A stretch of DNA of 64,000 bases from a virus: IMG/VR virus record IMGVR_UViG_3300035703_000006, positions 124,001-188,000 of that record; one strand, written 5' to 3'. Every line of letters starts with the position of its first letter. Positions within the stretch are counted from its first letter, which is position 1. Of the stretch, positions 6,571-14,729 are shown in pieces. The notes below the pieces were generated by a model, which did no database searches, was not told where the DNA came from, and saw only the letters and a program-made list of their open reading frames with translations. The translations under genes were made by a program, and so were the position numbers.

Positions 6571-8154
6571 ATGGGAAGATACGTCAAAACTAGAATTATT
6601 ACTGATGGATTGATTTATCTGAATGATGCTGGAAACTCTAAGTCATATTCTGGTGTCGGAACAGCAATTAAGAATTTAGTTGGATATGGTGCGACTAATA
6701 TTTCATTTAATCAAACATTTGTGTCTTCAGGGACTACGAGTTATTTTGTATCAACAGGTTCAACATCTTATATAAGCAATACAAACGTAAGTGTAAGTGC
6801 CTCTACTGGAAGAGGATTTACGATTTGTATGATGATTAAACCACAAACTTTAACAAATAGTGAATGGAATTATTGGTTTCAGCAACAATCTGGAACTAAA
6901 TCAATTGAATTTGGAAAATATGGAACTTCCAATGGATGGGAAATTAAAGATAATATAAAGGTAGAGGGGCAAAAAGTATTCACTTCAGTCGGCACTACAA
7001 CCTGGTCTGTTCCTGATGGGGTGACTTCTATCACTGCTGTTTGTGTCGGTGGTGGTGGTGGAGCAAGTGGAGGTTCTGCTTCTTCTGATGGTGGAACTGG
7101 AGGTGGTGGAGGAGGACTTGCTTATGGAACTATTAGTGTAACTCCTGGTGATGTTTTGTATATACGAGTTGGTACTGGTGGAACTGGTGGTCGTTCTTAT
7201 AATTATGATAATGCTTTTTCTCAAGGTAGCGCTGGAAATCCAGGTCAATCAAGCTACATAAAAACCGGATCACATTCAGGTACTGCATTTCTTGAAGGTG
7301 GTGGAGGTGGAGGTGGAGCATTCGGTTTTGGTGCCAGTGGAGGATCTGGGGGAACTTCTACTGGAACTGCAAGAGTTGGAGGTGGAAGTGGAGGTAGTGG
7401 TGGATCAAATGATGGTTCTAGAAGTGGAGGAGGAGCAGGAGCAGGAGGATATGGTGGAAATGGAGGAAATGGTGCAAATGGTAGTATAACTGATTTGTCT
7501 GGTTCTGCTGGAACTGGTGGTGCTGGAGGTGGTGGTGCAAATGCCAATGATATTGTAACAGAAGTCTATAATTCCGGTGGTGGTGTAGGTATAGGAGCAT
7601 CTGGTATTAATGGAGCTGGTGGATCTGGATCCTCTCAGAGTACCTTTCTTGCCGCGGGAACATCTGGATCAGATGGCATCTCTGCAACATCTTCATCTGG
7701 GAATTCCTCCAACCAAAGAGCAGTTGGTGGTCTTTATGGTGGGGGAGGAGGAACAAAAAGACATACTTCAATATTTGCTAACGTGAGAGATGGTGGAAAT
7801 GGAGGACAAGGTGCAGTAAGAATTGTTTGGGGTACTAGTAGATCTTATCCAACCACTAATACATCAGACCCAATACCAGTAACGCAATCGGTATCATTTA
7901 GTGATTGGACTTTTATTGTTTGTGGTGTAACAACAGACTATTATACTTTTATATCAACTAATGGATCAACCAAGACTTTAGGTTCTTCTAATGATTGGAA
8001 TAATTCTGATCAAATTAATCTTAATAAAATCTTTGGAACAGGAACAAGTAACTATAGTTGCTTGTGGAACAACGTGATGATTTATAATCGTGAATTAACA
8101 AATGAAGAAATACAAATAAACTTTGAAGCATTTAGACGTAAGTTTAATCTTTAA
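6571..8154 (+). CDS. Glycine-rich adhesin/tail-fibre protein with LamG-like flanks (copy 1)
   Basis: A 527-residue structural protein. Residues 1 to ~145 (TDGLIYLNDAGNSKSYSG..., FTICMMIKPQTLTNSEWNYWF) and ~420-527 (STNGSTKTLGSSNDWN..., WNNVMIYNRELTNEEIQINF) are the two halves of a concanavalin/LamG-like jelly roll. Inserted between them is a long polyglycine domain (~158-407) that opens with TTTWSVPDGVTSITAVCVGGGGG and closes with GGQGAVRIVWG. Such glycine-rich domains occur in cyanophage virion proteins and recall the gp38 adhesin of T2-like phages, where polyglycine loops set receptor choice. It probably contacts the host surface. Its near-copy lies immediately downstream. Confidence 0.75.
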   Translation: MGRYVKTRIITDGLIYLNDAGNSKSYSGVGTAIKNLVGYGATNISFNQTFVSSGTTSYFVSTGSTSYISNTNVSVSASTGRGFTICMMIKPQTLTNSEWNYWFQQQSGTKSIEFGKYGTSNGWEIKDNIKVEGQKVFTSVGTTTWSVPDGVTSITAVCVGGGGGASGGSASSDGGTGGGGGGLAYGTISVTPGDVLYIRVGTGGTGGRSYNYDNAFSQGSAGNPGQSSYIKTGSHSGTAFLEGGGGGGGAFGFGASGGSGGTSTGTARVGGGSGGSGGSNDGSRSGGGAGAGGYGGNGGNGANGSITDLSGSAGTGGAGGGGANANDIVTEVYNSGGGVGIGASGINGAGGSGSSQSTFLAAGTSGSDGISATSSSGNSSNQRAVGGLYGGGGGTKRHTSIFANVRDGGNGGQGAVRIVWGTSRSYPTTNTSDPIPVTQSVSFSDWTFIVCGVTTDYYTFISTNGSTKTLGSSNDWNNSDQINLNKIFGTGTSNYSCLWNNVMIYNRELTNEEIQINFEAFRRKFNL

Positions 8155-8181
8155 AAATATAACTTAAATTTTAGAGATTAA

Positions 8182-8189
8182 AATAAATA
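8182..8189 (+). promoter_or_regulatory. Late-promoter-like AATAAATA
   Basis: Octamer one base off TATAAATA, in the 50-base gap between the two adhesin genes and 16 bases before the second start. Confidence 0.4.
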
Positions 8190-8204
8190 GAAATAAAAAG
8201 TATA

Positions 8205-9818
8205 ATGACAATAGCACATAGTCCTCGTATTGTTACTGATGGATTGATTTATCTGAATGATGCTGGAAACTCTAAGTCATATTCTGGTGTCGGAACAGCA
8301 ATAAAAAATCTAGTTGGATATGGTGCAACTAACACTTCATTCAATCAAACATTTGTATCTTCGGGGACTACAAGTTATTTTGAATCAACGGGTTCAACAT
8401 CTTATATAAGCAATACAAACGTAAGTGTAAGTTCTTCAACAGGTCGTGGATTTACGATTTGTATGATGATTAAACCAGAAACTTTAACAAATAGTGAATG
8501 GAATTATTGGTTTCAGCAACAATCCGGAACTAAATCAATTGAATTTGGAAAATATGGAACTTCTAATGGGTGGGAAATAAAAGATAATTTAAAAATAGAA
8601 GGACAAAAAGTATTTACTTCGGTTGGTACTACAACTTGGACTATTCCTGTCGGAGTAACAACTATCACTGCTGTTTGTGTTGGTGGTGGTGGTGGTGCGG
8701 GAGGAAGTGATTCAACAAGAGCTGGAGGAGGTGGTGGGGGAGGAGGACTTGCTTATGGATCTACCATATCAGTAACTCCTGGAGATATATTGTATATAAG
8801 AGTTGGTTCTGGTGGAATTGGAGGAACATCTTATCTCAGTAGTTCTCCTGAAACTTTACCTACCAATGGAACTGCTGGTCAATCAAGTTACATAAAAACT
8901 GGATCACATTCAGGTACTGCACTTCTTGAAGGTGGTGGTGGAGGTGGAGGATTTTCTGGATATAATCTTAACAATGAAGGGAGTGGAGGAACAGTTGGTG
9001 GGACTGCGAGGACTGGTCCTGCTGGAAGTTTTCAGGGACATGGAGGTGGTGGGGGAAAATCTACGACTAGTGGAGTTGCTGGGGGTGGAGGTGGAGCAGG
9101 AGGATATCCTAGTTCAGGTTCTTTGGGAGAACCAGAATTTGCATATGGTGGATCAGGAGGTGGTTCATCGCCTGCCCAATCTGCTTCAAATGGTGTTGGT
9201 GGAGGAGGTGGTGGAGGTGGGTATATTAGTACACAAAATGGTGAGGTCACAAACCCTGGTGGTGGTGTTGGAATTTTTGGTAGGGGATCGAATGGAACTC
9301 TAGGATCCCCCAGTAATGGGGGAGGGGGTGGATCTGGTGGTCAATCTGGAACTTCATCAACGGGAAACCAACTAAATCAAAGATCTGTAGGGGGACTTTA
9401 TGGTGGTGGAGGTGGTTCAGTTAGACCCGCAACATCTGATGCTAACGTGAGAGATGGTGGAAATGGAGGACAAGGTGCAGTAAGAATTGTTTGGGGTACT
9501 AGTAGATCTTATCCAACCACTAATACATCAGACCCAATACCAGTAAGACAATCAACATCTTTTTCTGATTGGACTTTTGTTGTTTTTGGAGTAACGTCAA
9601 GTTACTATACTTTTATATCAACTAATGGAAGTACAAAAACTTTAGGTTCTTCTAACGATTGGAACACATCACCACAAATTAACTTTGATAAAATCTTTGG
9701 AACGGGAACAAGTAACTATAGTTGCTTGTGGAACAATTGTATGATTTATAATCGTGAATTAACAAATGAAGAAATACAAATAAACTTTGAAGCATTTAGA
9801 CGTAAGTTTAATCTCTAA
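8205..9818 (+). CDS. Glycine-rich adhesin/tail-fibre protein with LamG-like flanks (copy 2)
   Basis: A 537-residue tandem paralogue of the preceding gene. The N-terminal jelly-roll half (residues ~8-155) and the C-terminal half (~430-537) are almost identical to copy 1, including the closing RELTNEEIQINFEAFRRKFNL. The central glycine-rich domain (~158-425) is strongly diverged in length and in the loops between Gly runs (for example YNLNNEGSGG and YPSSGSLGEPEFAYGG). It uses the same entry (TWTIPVGVTTITAVCVGGGGG) and exit (GGQGAVRIVWG) sequences. This is the pattern expected of a receptor-binding protein whose contact loops evolve quickly while the scaffold is kept. The first residues differ (MTIAHSPRI against MGRYVKTRI). 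Confidence 0.75.
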   Translation: MTIAHSPRIVTDGLIYLNDAGNSKSYSGVGTAIKNLVGYGATNTSFNQTFVSSGTTSYFESTGSTSYISNTNVSVSSSTGRGFTICMMIKPETLTNSEWNYWFQQQSGTKSIEFGKYGTSNGWEIKDNLKIEGQKVFTSVGTTTWTIPVGVTTITAVCVGGGGGAGGSDSTRAGGGGGGGGLAYGSTISVTPGDILYIRVGSGGIGGTSYLSSSPETLPTNGTAGQSSYIKTGSHSGTALLEGGGGGGGFSGYNLNNEGSGGTVGGTARTGPAGSFQGHGGGGGKSTTSGVAGGGGGAGGYPSSGSLGEPEFAYGGSGGGSSPAQSASNGVGGGGGGGGYISTQNGEVTNPGGGVGIFGRGSNGTLGSPSNGGGGGSGGQSGTSSTGNQLNQRSVGGLYGGGGGSVRPATSDANVRDGGNGGQGAVRIVWGTSRSYPTTNTSDPIPVRQSTSFSDWTFVVFGVTSSYYTFISTNGSTKTLGSSNDWNTSPQINFDKIFGTGTSNYSCLWNNCMIYNRELTNEEIQINFEAFRRKFNL

Positions 9819-9821
9819 ATA
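9814..9821 (+). promoter_or_regulatory. Late-promoter-like TCTAAATA
   Basis: Overlaps the stop codon of the second adhesin and lies 20 bases before the HNH gene ATG. TCTAAATA and CATAAATA recur upstream of late genes in this window. Confidence 0.4.
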
Positions 9822-9841
9822 CTCATAAGTTGCAAAAACTT

Positions 9842-10210
9842 ATGACTCCTCTTCATTCGTCCAAAGAGTACTTGTTCAATCTTTACACGACAAGTTCTGG
9901 AGAAGCAAAACGAATATGGAGGCAACACATTAAAGAACATTGGAATCATAAATGTGCTTATTGTGATTCTGAAGAAAACCTTACAATTGATCATATTATT
10001 CCAAGATCAAAAGGTGGAACAGATTTCACAAACAATGTTGTTTGTTGTTGTCATAGATGCAATCAAGATAAAAAACATACTCACTGGGAAGATTGGTTTT
10101 CCGAACAAATTTTTTTTACAGAAGAAAAAAGACATGCTATACTAAAATGGATGCACAATAAGCAGGAGCAGGTGCTCTATAAATATCCTCAAAGACAAAA
10201 TAAAGTTTAA
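9842..10210 (+). CDS. HNH endonuclease
   Basis: A 122-residue protein from ATG 9842 (an in-frame TTG at 9830 is less likely). It has a complete HNH signature: C38-A-Y-C41, then LTIDHIIPRSKGGTD with the catalytic D50-H51, then TNNVVCCC and C70-H-R-C73; the two CxxC pairs bind structural zinc. This is the small stand-alone HNH type common in cyanophages, either homing nucleases or housekeeping cutters. It lies directly after the duplicated adhesin genes, where it could act as a mobile element or promote local recombination (inference). Confidence 0.88.
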   Translation: MTPLHSSKEYLFNLYTTSSGEAKRIWRQHIKEHWNHKCAYCDSEENLTIDHIIPRSKGGTDFTNNVVCCCHRCNQDKKHTHWEDWFSEQIFFTEEKRHAILKWMHNKQEQVLYKYPQRQNKV

Positions 10211-10218
10211 AAAGTATT

Positions 10219-10467
10219 ATGAATTTTACAATTTATTCAAAGCAAGGTTGCCCTTATTGTGATAAGGTAAAAATGGTTTTAAATCTTTTAAGTGAGTCAA
10301 AGGGATATAATATTATTTCTTATGAACTTAATACTGATTTCAATAGAGATCAATTTTATTCAGAGTTTGGAGAAGGTTCTACCTTCCCTCAAGTGATTTT
10401 GAATGATAAGCATATCGGTGGATGTACTGATACAATTTCATATTTGCAAGAAAATAATATGCTTTGA
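10219..10467 (+). CDS. Glutaredoxin
   Basis: An 82-residue thioredoxin-fold reductase. The dithiol active site C11-P-Y-C14 follows the first beta strand (MNFTIYSKQG). STFPQVILND holds the cis-proline and GGCTD is the usual glutathione-binding segment, so all functional parts of a class I glutaredoxin are present. In T4-like cyanophages such proteins are thought to supply electrons to ribonucleotide reductase, supporting nucleotide synthesis. The gene starts eight bases after the HNH gene stop. Confidence 0.93.
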   Translation: MNFTIYSKQGCPYCDKVKMVLNLLSESKGYNIISYELNTDFNRDQFYSEFGEGSTFPQVILNDKHIGGCTDTISYLQENNML

Positions 10468-10655
10468 TCGTGTCTATAAATAATTCTGAAAATTATAGCA
10501 TTAATCGTGGATTTGAATTAATGCTTAGAAAAAAAGGAGGAGAGAAAGAAGAAACAAAATTGATACCAAAAACTTTCAATTTTGAAAAAGTATTTTCTCT
10601 CTTCAATCGAGAGATATTCTTCAAGATTGAATTAGATATAATGAAAACAAAGTAG
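10464..10655 (+). CDS. Doubtful small ORF, up to 63 aa
   Basis: Open frame from a TTG at 10464 that overlaps the glutaredoxin stop; an ATG at 10521 would give 44 residues (MLRKKGGEKEETKL...). It is Lys/Glu/Phe-rich with no known motif. A TATAAATA at 10474-10481 lies within its first codons, which favours the internal ATG or the next gene as the real late start. Weak support. Confidence 0.35.
   Translation: MIVSINNSENYSINRGFELMLRKKGGEKEETKLIPKTFNFEKVFSLFNREIFFKIELDIMKTK
10474..10481 (+). promoter_or_regulatory. T4-type late promoter (TATAAATA)
   Basis: Exact late octamer just after the glutaredoxin stop. It could serve the ORF starting at 10521 and the membrane protein at 10673. Confidence 0.5.
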
Positions 10656-10672
10656 TCTCTCGGAGAAGAACA

Positions 10673-10909
10673 ATGGCAGCAATAGATTTAGTATTTGGTT
10701 CCTTTTTAATTGTTTTGTTTTTTATTGTGGGACTTTTTATTGGATGGAGTGCCAGAGAATATATGATGAATTATCAAGAAGGACCAAAACAAATTGCTTA
10801 TCATCCAGAGTTTTACGATAAAAATGGTGAGTTAATAGATCAAGAAATTGTTTCAGTAAGATTTGAACCAGATTATTTTGATGATGAACTAGTTGATGAT
10901 GATGAATGA
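10673..10909 (+). CDS. Small membrane protein, 78 aa
   Basis: One N-terminal transmembrane helix (residues ~5-25, LVFGSFLIVLFFIVGLFIGW), then a short basic/aromatic linker (SAREYMMNYQEG) and a very acidic cytoplasmic-type tail ending FDDELVDDDE. I recognise this layout, with AREYM and HPEFYDKNGELI, from conserved cyanomyovirus proteins of unknown function. GGAG lies eight bases before the ATG. Possibly an inner-membrane-associated phage protein; role unknown. Confidence 0.7.
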   Translation: MAAIDLVFGSFLIVLFFIVGLFIGWSAREYMMNYQEGPKQIAYHPEFYDKNGELIDQEIVSVRFEPDYFDDELVDDDE

Positions 10910-10915
10910 TAAATA
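10908..10915 (+). promoter_or_regulatory. Late-promoter-like GATAAATA
   Basis: Overlaps the stop of the small membrane protein, 35 bases before the next ATG; one base off TATAAATA. Confidence 0.4.
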
Positions 10916-10949
10916 AATTTTAATTAATCTAATTCTGTATTAATTTTTT

Positions 10950-11540
10950 ATGACAATGACAATAAAAGAAAAAACAACGACCAGAAAACCTACTTCAAGG
11001 GCAAAGAAGGTTTTGGACGAAGTGGTAGAATTGCCAGCAAATCCATTTGCCTTTGAAGTTTTAAATCTTGCAAGTTCACAAAAGACAAATGCAAAAAAAG
11101 TCGAGATTCTCAAAAAATATGAACACGATTCATTGAAAGCAATTTTTATTTGGAATTTTGATGAATCGGTAATTTCACTTTTACCAGAAGGAGATGTTCC
11201 TTTTTTTGGTGACAATACGATGAAGACGACAACAATGTCTGAGAGAATTGAAGATGCAATTAAGCAGATGAGTGATTCTTCAATTGGAGCAATTGATCAA
11301 AAATATTCTACTCTCAGAAAAGAGTATACTTTGCTTTATAACTTTGTAAAAGGTGGAAATGATTCTTTGAATGGAATCAGAAGAGAGAATATTTTTGTCA
11401 ATTTGTTAGAAGGACTTCATCCATTAGAAGCAGAAATTATCTGTCTTTGTAAGGATAAAAAACTACAAACAAGATACAAAATAACTAAAGAAATTGTATC
11501 TGAAGCATACCCAGACATTACCTGGGGAAACAGAAGTTGA
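10950..11540 (+). CDS. Conserved cyanophage protein (resembles DUF6433 family)
   Basis: A 196-residue soluble protein. After a basic, Thr-rich N-terminus (residues 1-22) comes NPFAFEVLNLASSQKTNAKKVEILKKY, then LKAIFIWNFDESVISLLPEGDVPF and, near the end, LEGLHPLEAEIICLCKDKKLQTRY. I associate this arrangement with the DUF6433 family of T4-like cyanophages; the family name is from memory and the function is unknown. It is an early member of the gene run leading to thyX, phoH and the replication genes, so a DNA-metabolism role is possible but unproven. Confidence 0.65.
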   Translation: MTMTIKEKTTTRKPTSRAKKVLDEVVELPANPFAFEVLNLASSQKTNAKKVEILKKYEHDSLKAIFIWNFDESVISLLPEGDVPFFGDNTMKTTTMSERIEDAIKQMSDSSIGAIDQKYSTLRKEYTLLYNFVKGGNDSLNGIRRENIFVNLLEGLHPLEAEIICLCKDKKLQTRYKITKEIVSEAYPDITWGNRS

Positions 11541-11542
11541 TT

Positions 11543-11803
11543 ATGGTTTTAATACATAAAAATTGTGATCCTTCTGTAGCAAATAACAAATCTTTGCCAA
11601 GAAATTCTTATTTGGTTACATATCAAGAAGATAAAGAAACAAAGTATGACATTGTTCAAGCAGGTTCCTTTGTGGAAGTATTTGATAATTATTATGATCA
11701 ATATGGAAAAGGAAGCATTATGAATATCAAGTGGTCAGAGGGAACCATAAATCCAAAGTCATATAACTATAAAGTTAAAGATAATAAAAAATCAAAAAAA
11801 TAA
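11543..11803 (+). CDS. Hypothetical protein, 86 aa
   Basis: ATG 11543 lies three bases after the previous stop; an upstream TTG (11537) would overlap it. The protein (MVLIHKNCDPSVANN..., SYLVTYQEDKETKYDIVQAGSFVEVFDNYYDQYG) looks like a small beta-rich domain with a Lys-rich C-terminal tail. Similar short proteins occur in cyanophages but I cannot name a function. A terminator follows. Confidence 0.6.
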   Translation: MVLIHKNCDPSVANNKSLPRNSYLVTYQEDKETKYDIVQAGSFVEVFDNYYDQYGKGSIMNIKWSEGTINPKSYNYKVKDNKKSKK

Positions 11804-11806
11804 TAC

Positions 11807-11836
11807 AAAAGGGGAGGTTGATTCTCTCCTTTTTTT
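11807..11836 (+). terminator. Rho-independent terminator
   Basis: AGGGGAG and CTCTCCT (one G-T pair) form a stem with a seven-base loop, followed by a run of T, directly after the stop at 11801-11803. Confidence 0.8.
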
Positions 11837-11867
11837 ATGTTAAAATTTTGAAAGAGAATGGAATTTT

Positions 11868-12032
11868 ATGGACAAAGACAAACTAAAACTGATTGTTCGT
11901 AATCTTGAATTATTGGTTGATTCTCTGAAAGCAGAAATTTATTCTGATACTTCTTCATATAGACCTAAAGAACCAATGGGGAAAAAACCAATTTTGGATT
12001 ATGACGAAATTTTTGAGGATAGTGACTTATGA
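11868..12032 (+). CDS. Small hypothetical protein, 54 aa
   Basis: ATG 11868 to TGA 12030. The peptide starts with a helical segment (DKDKLKLIVRNLELLVDSLKAE) and ends with an acidic tail (DEIFEDSDL). Its stop overlaps the next ATG (12029), so the two are translationally coupled. It is the first gene after the terminator and likely heads the thyX operon. Function unknown. Confidence 0.6.
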   Translation: MDKDKLKLIVRNLELLVDSLKAEIYSDTSSYRPKEPMGKKPILDYDEIFEDSDL

Positions 12033-12196
12033 CCAATAAAGCACGAGAACTTATAAAATTACTTGAGAGACTTGTTAAACAAGATCACCTTTATACCGAA
12101 GAAAAAATCATAGAAATGAAACAACAACTGCGAACATTGAAAGAGCAACTCGCAGAACTTGAAGCAAAAACATCAAAAGGATTTGGAAAGAAATGA
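12029..12196 (+). CDS. Small coiled-coil protein, 55 aa
   Basis: ATG 12029 to TGA 12194, overlapping genes on both sides by four bases. Nearly the whole sequence is helical with heptad-like Leu/Ile spacing (LLERLVKQ..., QQLRTLKEQLAELEA), so it probably forms a coiled coil. Function unknown. It precedes and is coupled to thyX. Confidence 0.6.
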   Translation: MTNKARELIKLLERLVKQDHLYTEEKIIEMKQQLRTLKEQLAELEAKTSKGFGKK

Positions 12197-12945
12197 AACC
12201 TATTAAAGCAAAAGATCTTCTGGAACTTGATAAGAGACTTCAAGTTGTAAAACTGCAATCCTACCCAATTCCAGAACAGGTAATTTGGCAGGCAGGAAAA
12301 GGAGATTATTCTGAAGTTCCTATTCATGAAGTCAAAGTACCTAATCACCAAGAATGTGGTGAGTGGATTGTGGAACAACTTCTTGCGAATGAAAGGGGGC
12401 ATTGGGGTCCATTGGAGCACCCTGCAATTACTTTTTCAGTATCTGGATTTGTTCATAATGTAATTGTTCAGGCAAGGACTCATCGTATTGGAACTTCTTG
12501 GGATGTTCAATCTCAGCGTTATACTGGTAAACGTGTAGTAAAAGTTGCCAAGAAAGAACTTGATATTGAAGAAGTGTTCTATGTGCGTCCTGAGGGGTTC
12601 TATACTAATCGTAAGGGTAAGAAGTATGAATGGACTCAAGAACATCGTCAACGCAAATTAGAACGTATTCTGGATGAATGTAAGGAGTATGCTGATTACT
12701 ATGAGCAGGGAATGTGTGAGGAACATATTCGTGATTATCTTCCTCAGGCAATTCGTCAGAATTTTGTAGTGTCTTTCAATCTTCGTTCTGTTCTTCACTT
12801 TATGGATCTTCGTTCGAAACTTGATGCTCAACTTGAGATTCAAGCACTATGTGAAGGTTTTGTTCCTGAACTTCAAAGATGGGCACCAAATGTTTGGAAA
12901 TATTATGAAGAAAAAAGGTTATATCGTGCTCGTTTGAGTCCATAA
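12193..12945 (+). CDS. thyX: Flavin-dependent thymidylate synthase ThyX
   Basis: A 250-residue ThyX, which makes dTMP from dUMP with FAD, methylenetetrahydrofolate and NADPH, supplying thymidine for phage DNA. The ThyX signature is at residues 95-110, R-T-H-R-IGTS-W-DVQS-Q-RY, the variant form found in cyanobacterial and cyanophage enzymes in place of the canonical RHRxxSxNxxSxR. The upstream ANERGHWGPLEHPAITFSV and downstream SFNLRSVLHFMDLR...DAQLEIQ segments are also typical ThyX. ATG overlaps the stop of the preceding gene (ATGA), so it is translationally coupled. Length is normal for the family. Confidence 0.95.
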   Translation: MKPIKAKDLLELDKRLQVVKLQSYPIPEQVIWQAGKGDYSEVPIHEVKVPNHQECGEWIVEQLLANERGHWGPLEHPAITFSVSGFVHNVIVQARTHRIGTSWDVQSQRYTGKRVVKVAKKELDIEEVFYVRPEGFYTNRKGKKYEWTQEHRQRKLERILDECKEYADYYEQGMCEEHIRDYLPQAIRQNFVVSFNLRSVLHFMDLRSKLDAQLEIQALCEGFVPELQRWAPNVWKYYEEKRLYRARLSP

Positions 12946-12951
12946 TAAATA
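12944..12951 (+). promoter_or_regulatory. Late-promoter-like AATAAATA
   Basis: Overlaps the thyX stop and lies 23 bases before the ATG at 12974. Confidence 0.4.
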
Positions 12952-12973
12952 AATTTATCTTGAAATTATAACA

Positions 12974-13222
12974 ATGCCGACGTATCCCGTAGTGAATATA
13001 AAAACTGGTGAAAAGAAAGAAGTGGAAATGAGTATCCACAACTGGGACCAGTGGAAAAATGATAATCCAGAATGGATTCGTGATTGGTCAGATCCATCGA
13101 CCTGCCCTTCTCCAGGGGAGGTTGGGGATTTATTGAGCAAACACGTCAATAGAAATCCAGGATGGAATGATGTCCTACGTAAAGTTTCAAAAGTTCCAGG
13201 TGCAAACGTAAAACCAATTTAA
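12974..13222 (+). CDS. Conserved small cyanophage protein, 82 aa
   Basis: The layout MPTYPVVNIKTGEKKEVEMS..., then WDQWKNDNPEWIRDW, then PGWNDVLRKVSKVPGAN is one I recognise from short T4-like cyanophage proteins. The first part resembles the start of FmdB-like zinc-ribbon proteins, but only one Cys remains here, so zinc binding is unlikely. It ends two bases before phoH and is probably co-translated with it. Function unknown. Confidence 0.65.
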   Translation: MPTYPVVNIKTGEKKEVEMSIHNWDQWKNDNPEWIRDWSDPSTCPSPGEVGDLLSKHVNRNPGWNDVLRKVSKVPGANVKPI

Positions 13223-13224
13223 CT

Positions 13225-13983
13225 ATGGCAAGAAAAAGAAGAAATAATGACAATCAACCAATTGGTATTGGTATGACTGCAAAACAAATGAAGAGGAGAA
13301 AACCAATCAGTTCTGATTATCTGATTGACATTGAACCTTTAACAGAAAATCAAAAGAAACTTTTTGAATCTTATAAAAATCAAAAGCATATTGTTGCTTA
13401 TGGTTGTGCTGGTACAGGTAAAACTTTTATTACTCTTTATAATGCTCTTCAGGATGTACTTGATGAAGTAAGTCCTTATGAGAGAGTTTATATTGTTCGT
13501 TCATTAGTTGCTACTCGTGAGATTGGATTTTTGCCTGGAAGTCACGATGATAAAGCAGATATTTACCAGATTCCTTACAAGAATATGGTTAAGTATATGT
13601 TCCAGATGCCATCTGATGCTGACTTTGAGATGCTTTATGGTAATCTAAAAACGCAAGAAACGATTAAATTTTGGAGCACTTCGTTTCTTCGTGGAACAAC
13701 TCTTGACAATTCAATCATCATTGTTGATGAGTTTCAAAACTTAAATTTCCATGAACTTGATTCTATTATTACTCGTGTTGGAGAAAATACAAAAATCATG
13801 TTCTGTGGTGATGCAACACAATCGGATTTGATCAAAACAAATGAAAGAAATGGAATCAGTGATTTTATGAATGTTTTAAGAAAAATGGATTCTGTTGATA
13901 TTGTTGAATTTGGAGTAGACGATATTGTTCGTTCTGGACTTGTTAAAGAATATATTATTGCAAAAATAGAAGCAGGTTATTGA
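13225..13983 (+). CDS. phoH: PhoH-like ATPase
   Basis: A 252-residue P-loop NTPase of the PhoH family, widespread in marine phages and linked by name, though not by firm evidence, to phosphate stress. Walker A is GCAGTGKT at residues 60-67 and Walker B is SIIIVDEF with Asp168-Glu169; MFCGDATQSD (~194) and the EFGVDDIVRSGLV segment near the C-terminus are family-typical sensor regions. The basic N-terminus (ARKRRNN) may bind nucleic acid. Its stop overlaps the next start (TGATG), part of the coupled chain to gp32. Confidence 0.95.
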   Translation: MARKRRNNDNQPIGIGMTAKQMKRRKPISSDYLIDIEPLTENQKKLFESYKNQKHIVAYGCAGTGKTFITLYNALQDVLDEVSPYERVYIVRSLVATREIGFLPGSHDDKADIYQIPYKNMVKYMFQMPSDADFEMLYGNLKTQETIKFWSTSFLRGTTLDNSIIIVDEFQNLNFHELDSIITRVGENTKIMFCGDATQSDLIKTNERNGISDFMNVLRKMDSVDIVEFGVDDIVRSGLVKEYIIAKIEAGY

Positions 13984-14729
13984 TGGTAAATCCTCTTATT
14001 GAAAAATACAATGAATTGTATGGAAAAAAACAAATAAAGGAAACTAAAAATTTATTTGATCATATCAATATTAATCTTCCTAAACTTGAAAGAGAAACTA
14101 TAGATGGTGTTCGTTATTATAAAGTTCCTGAAGAAGAAGAATTTATAAAATTAGTTTCTATTACTTCTGTGACGAGTCATAAAAATCGGCAATTTTTTGC
14201 AGATTGGAGACAAAAAGTTGGAGAAGAAAATGCAAATAAAATCACAAAGCAAGCAACCAGTCGTGGTACTGACATGCACACACTATGTGAAACATATTTG
14301 AAAAATGAACAATTACCTAATGATATTTTACCAATTTCTCAAGTTTTATTTGGAATTGCAAAACCTTATTTGAATAATATAAATAATATTCACGCACTTG
14401 AAAATTCCCTTTATAGTAAAGTTTTGGGAATTGCAGGAACAGTAGATTGTATTGCGGAATATAATGGCGAACTAGCAATTATAGATTTCAAAACATCCAA
14501 AAAACCAAAACCACGGGATTGGATTGAACACTATTTTGTTCAGTGTGCTGCTTATGCTTGTATGTTATATGAACTTACTGGTATAATGGTAAAGAAATTT
14601 GTAATTATTATGGCTTGCGAAAATGGAGAATGCATCGTTTATGAAGAATATGACAAAGCAAAGTACATCAAACTACTCACCAAATATATTAGAGAATTTG
14701 TTAGAGATAAACTTCACGAATATGAATGA
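13983..14729 (+). CDS. PD-(D/E)XK exonuclease (Cas4/RecB/MGME1-like)
   Basis: A 248-residue nuclease from ATG 13983, which overlaps the phoH stop. The fold's landmarks are present: RGTDMHTLCE (motif I region, ~95), GIAGTVDCIAEYNGELAIIDFKTSKK (~150-175; catalytic D...D-F-K) and the following QCAAYACML helix (motif IV). This is the exonuclease found next to phoH and gp33 in many T4-like cyanophages, probably acting in recombination or DNA end processing. The substrate is not deducible. It overlaps gp33 by eight bases. Confidence 0.85.
   Translation: MVNPLIEKYNELYGKKQIKETKNLFDHININLPKLERETIDGVRYYKVPEEEEFIKLVSITSVTSHKNRQFFADWRQKVGEENANKITKQATSRGTDMHTLCETYLKNEQLPNDILPISQVLFGIAKPYLNNINNIHALENSLYSKVLGIAGTVDCIAEYNGELAIIDFKTSKKPKPRDWIEHYFVQCAAYACMLYELTGIMVKKFVIIMACENGECIVYEEYDKAKYIKLLTKYIREFVRDKLHEYE

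Noticed and set aside
7254-7547. Minus-strand Pro-rich frame in the adhesin gene
   Set aside because: Complement of glycine codons (GGN gives NCC), a routine shadow.
12974-13222. FmdB-type zinc ribbon
   Set aside because: Only one Cys is present, so the zinc site of that family is missing.
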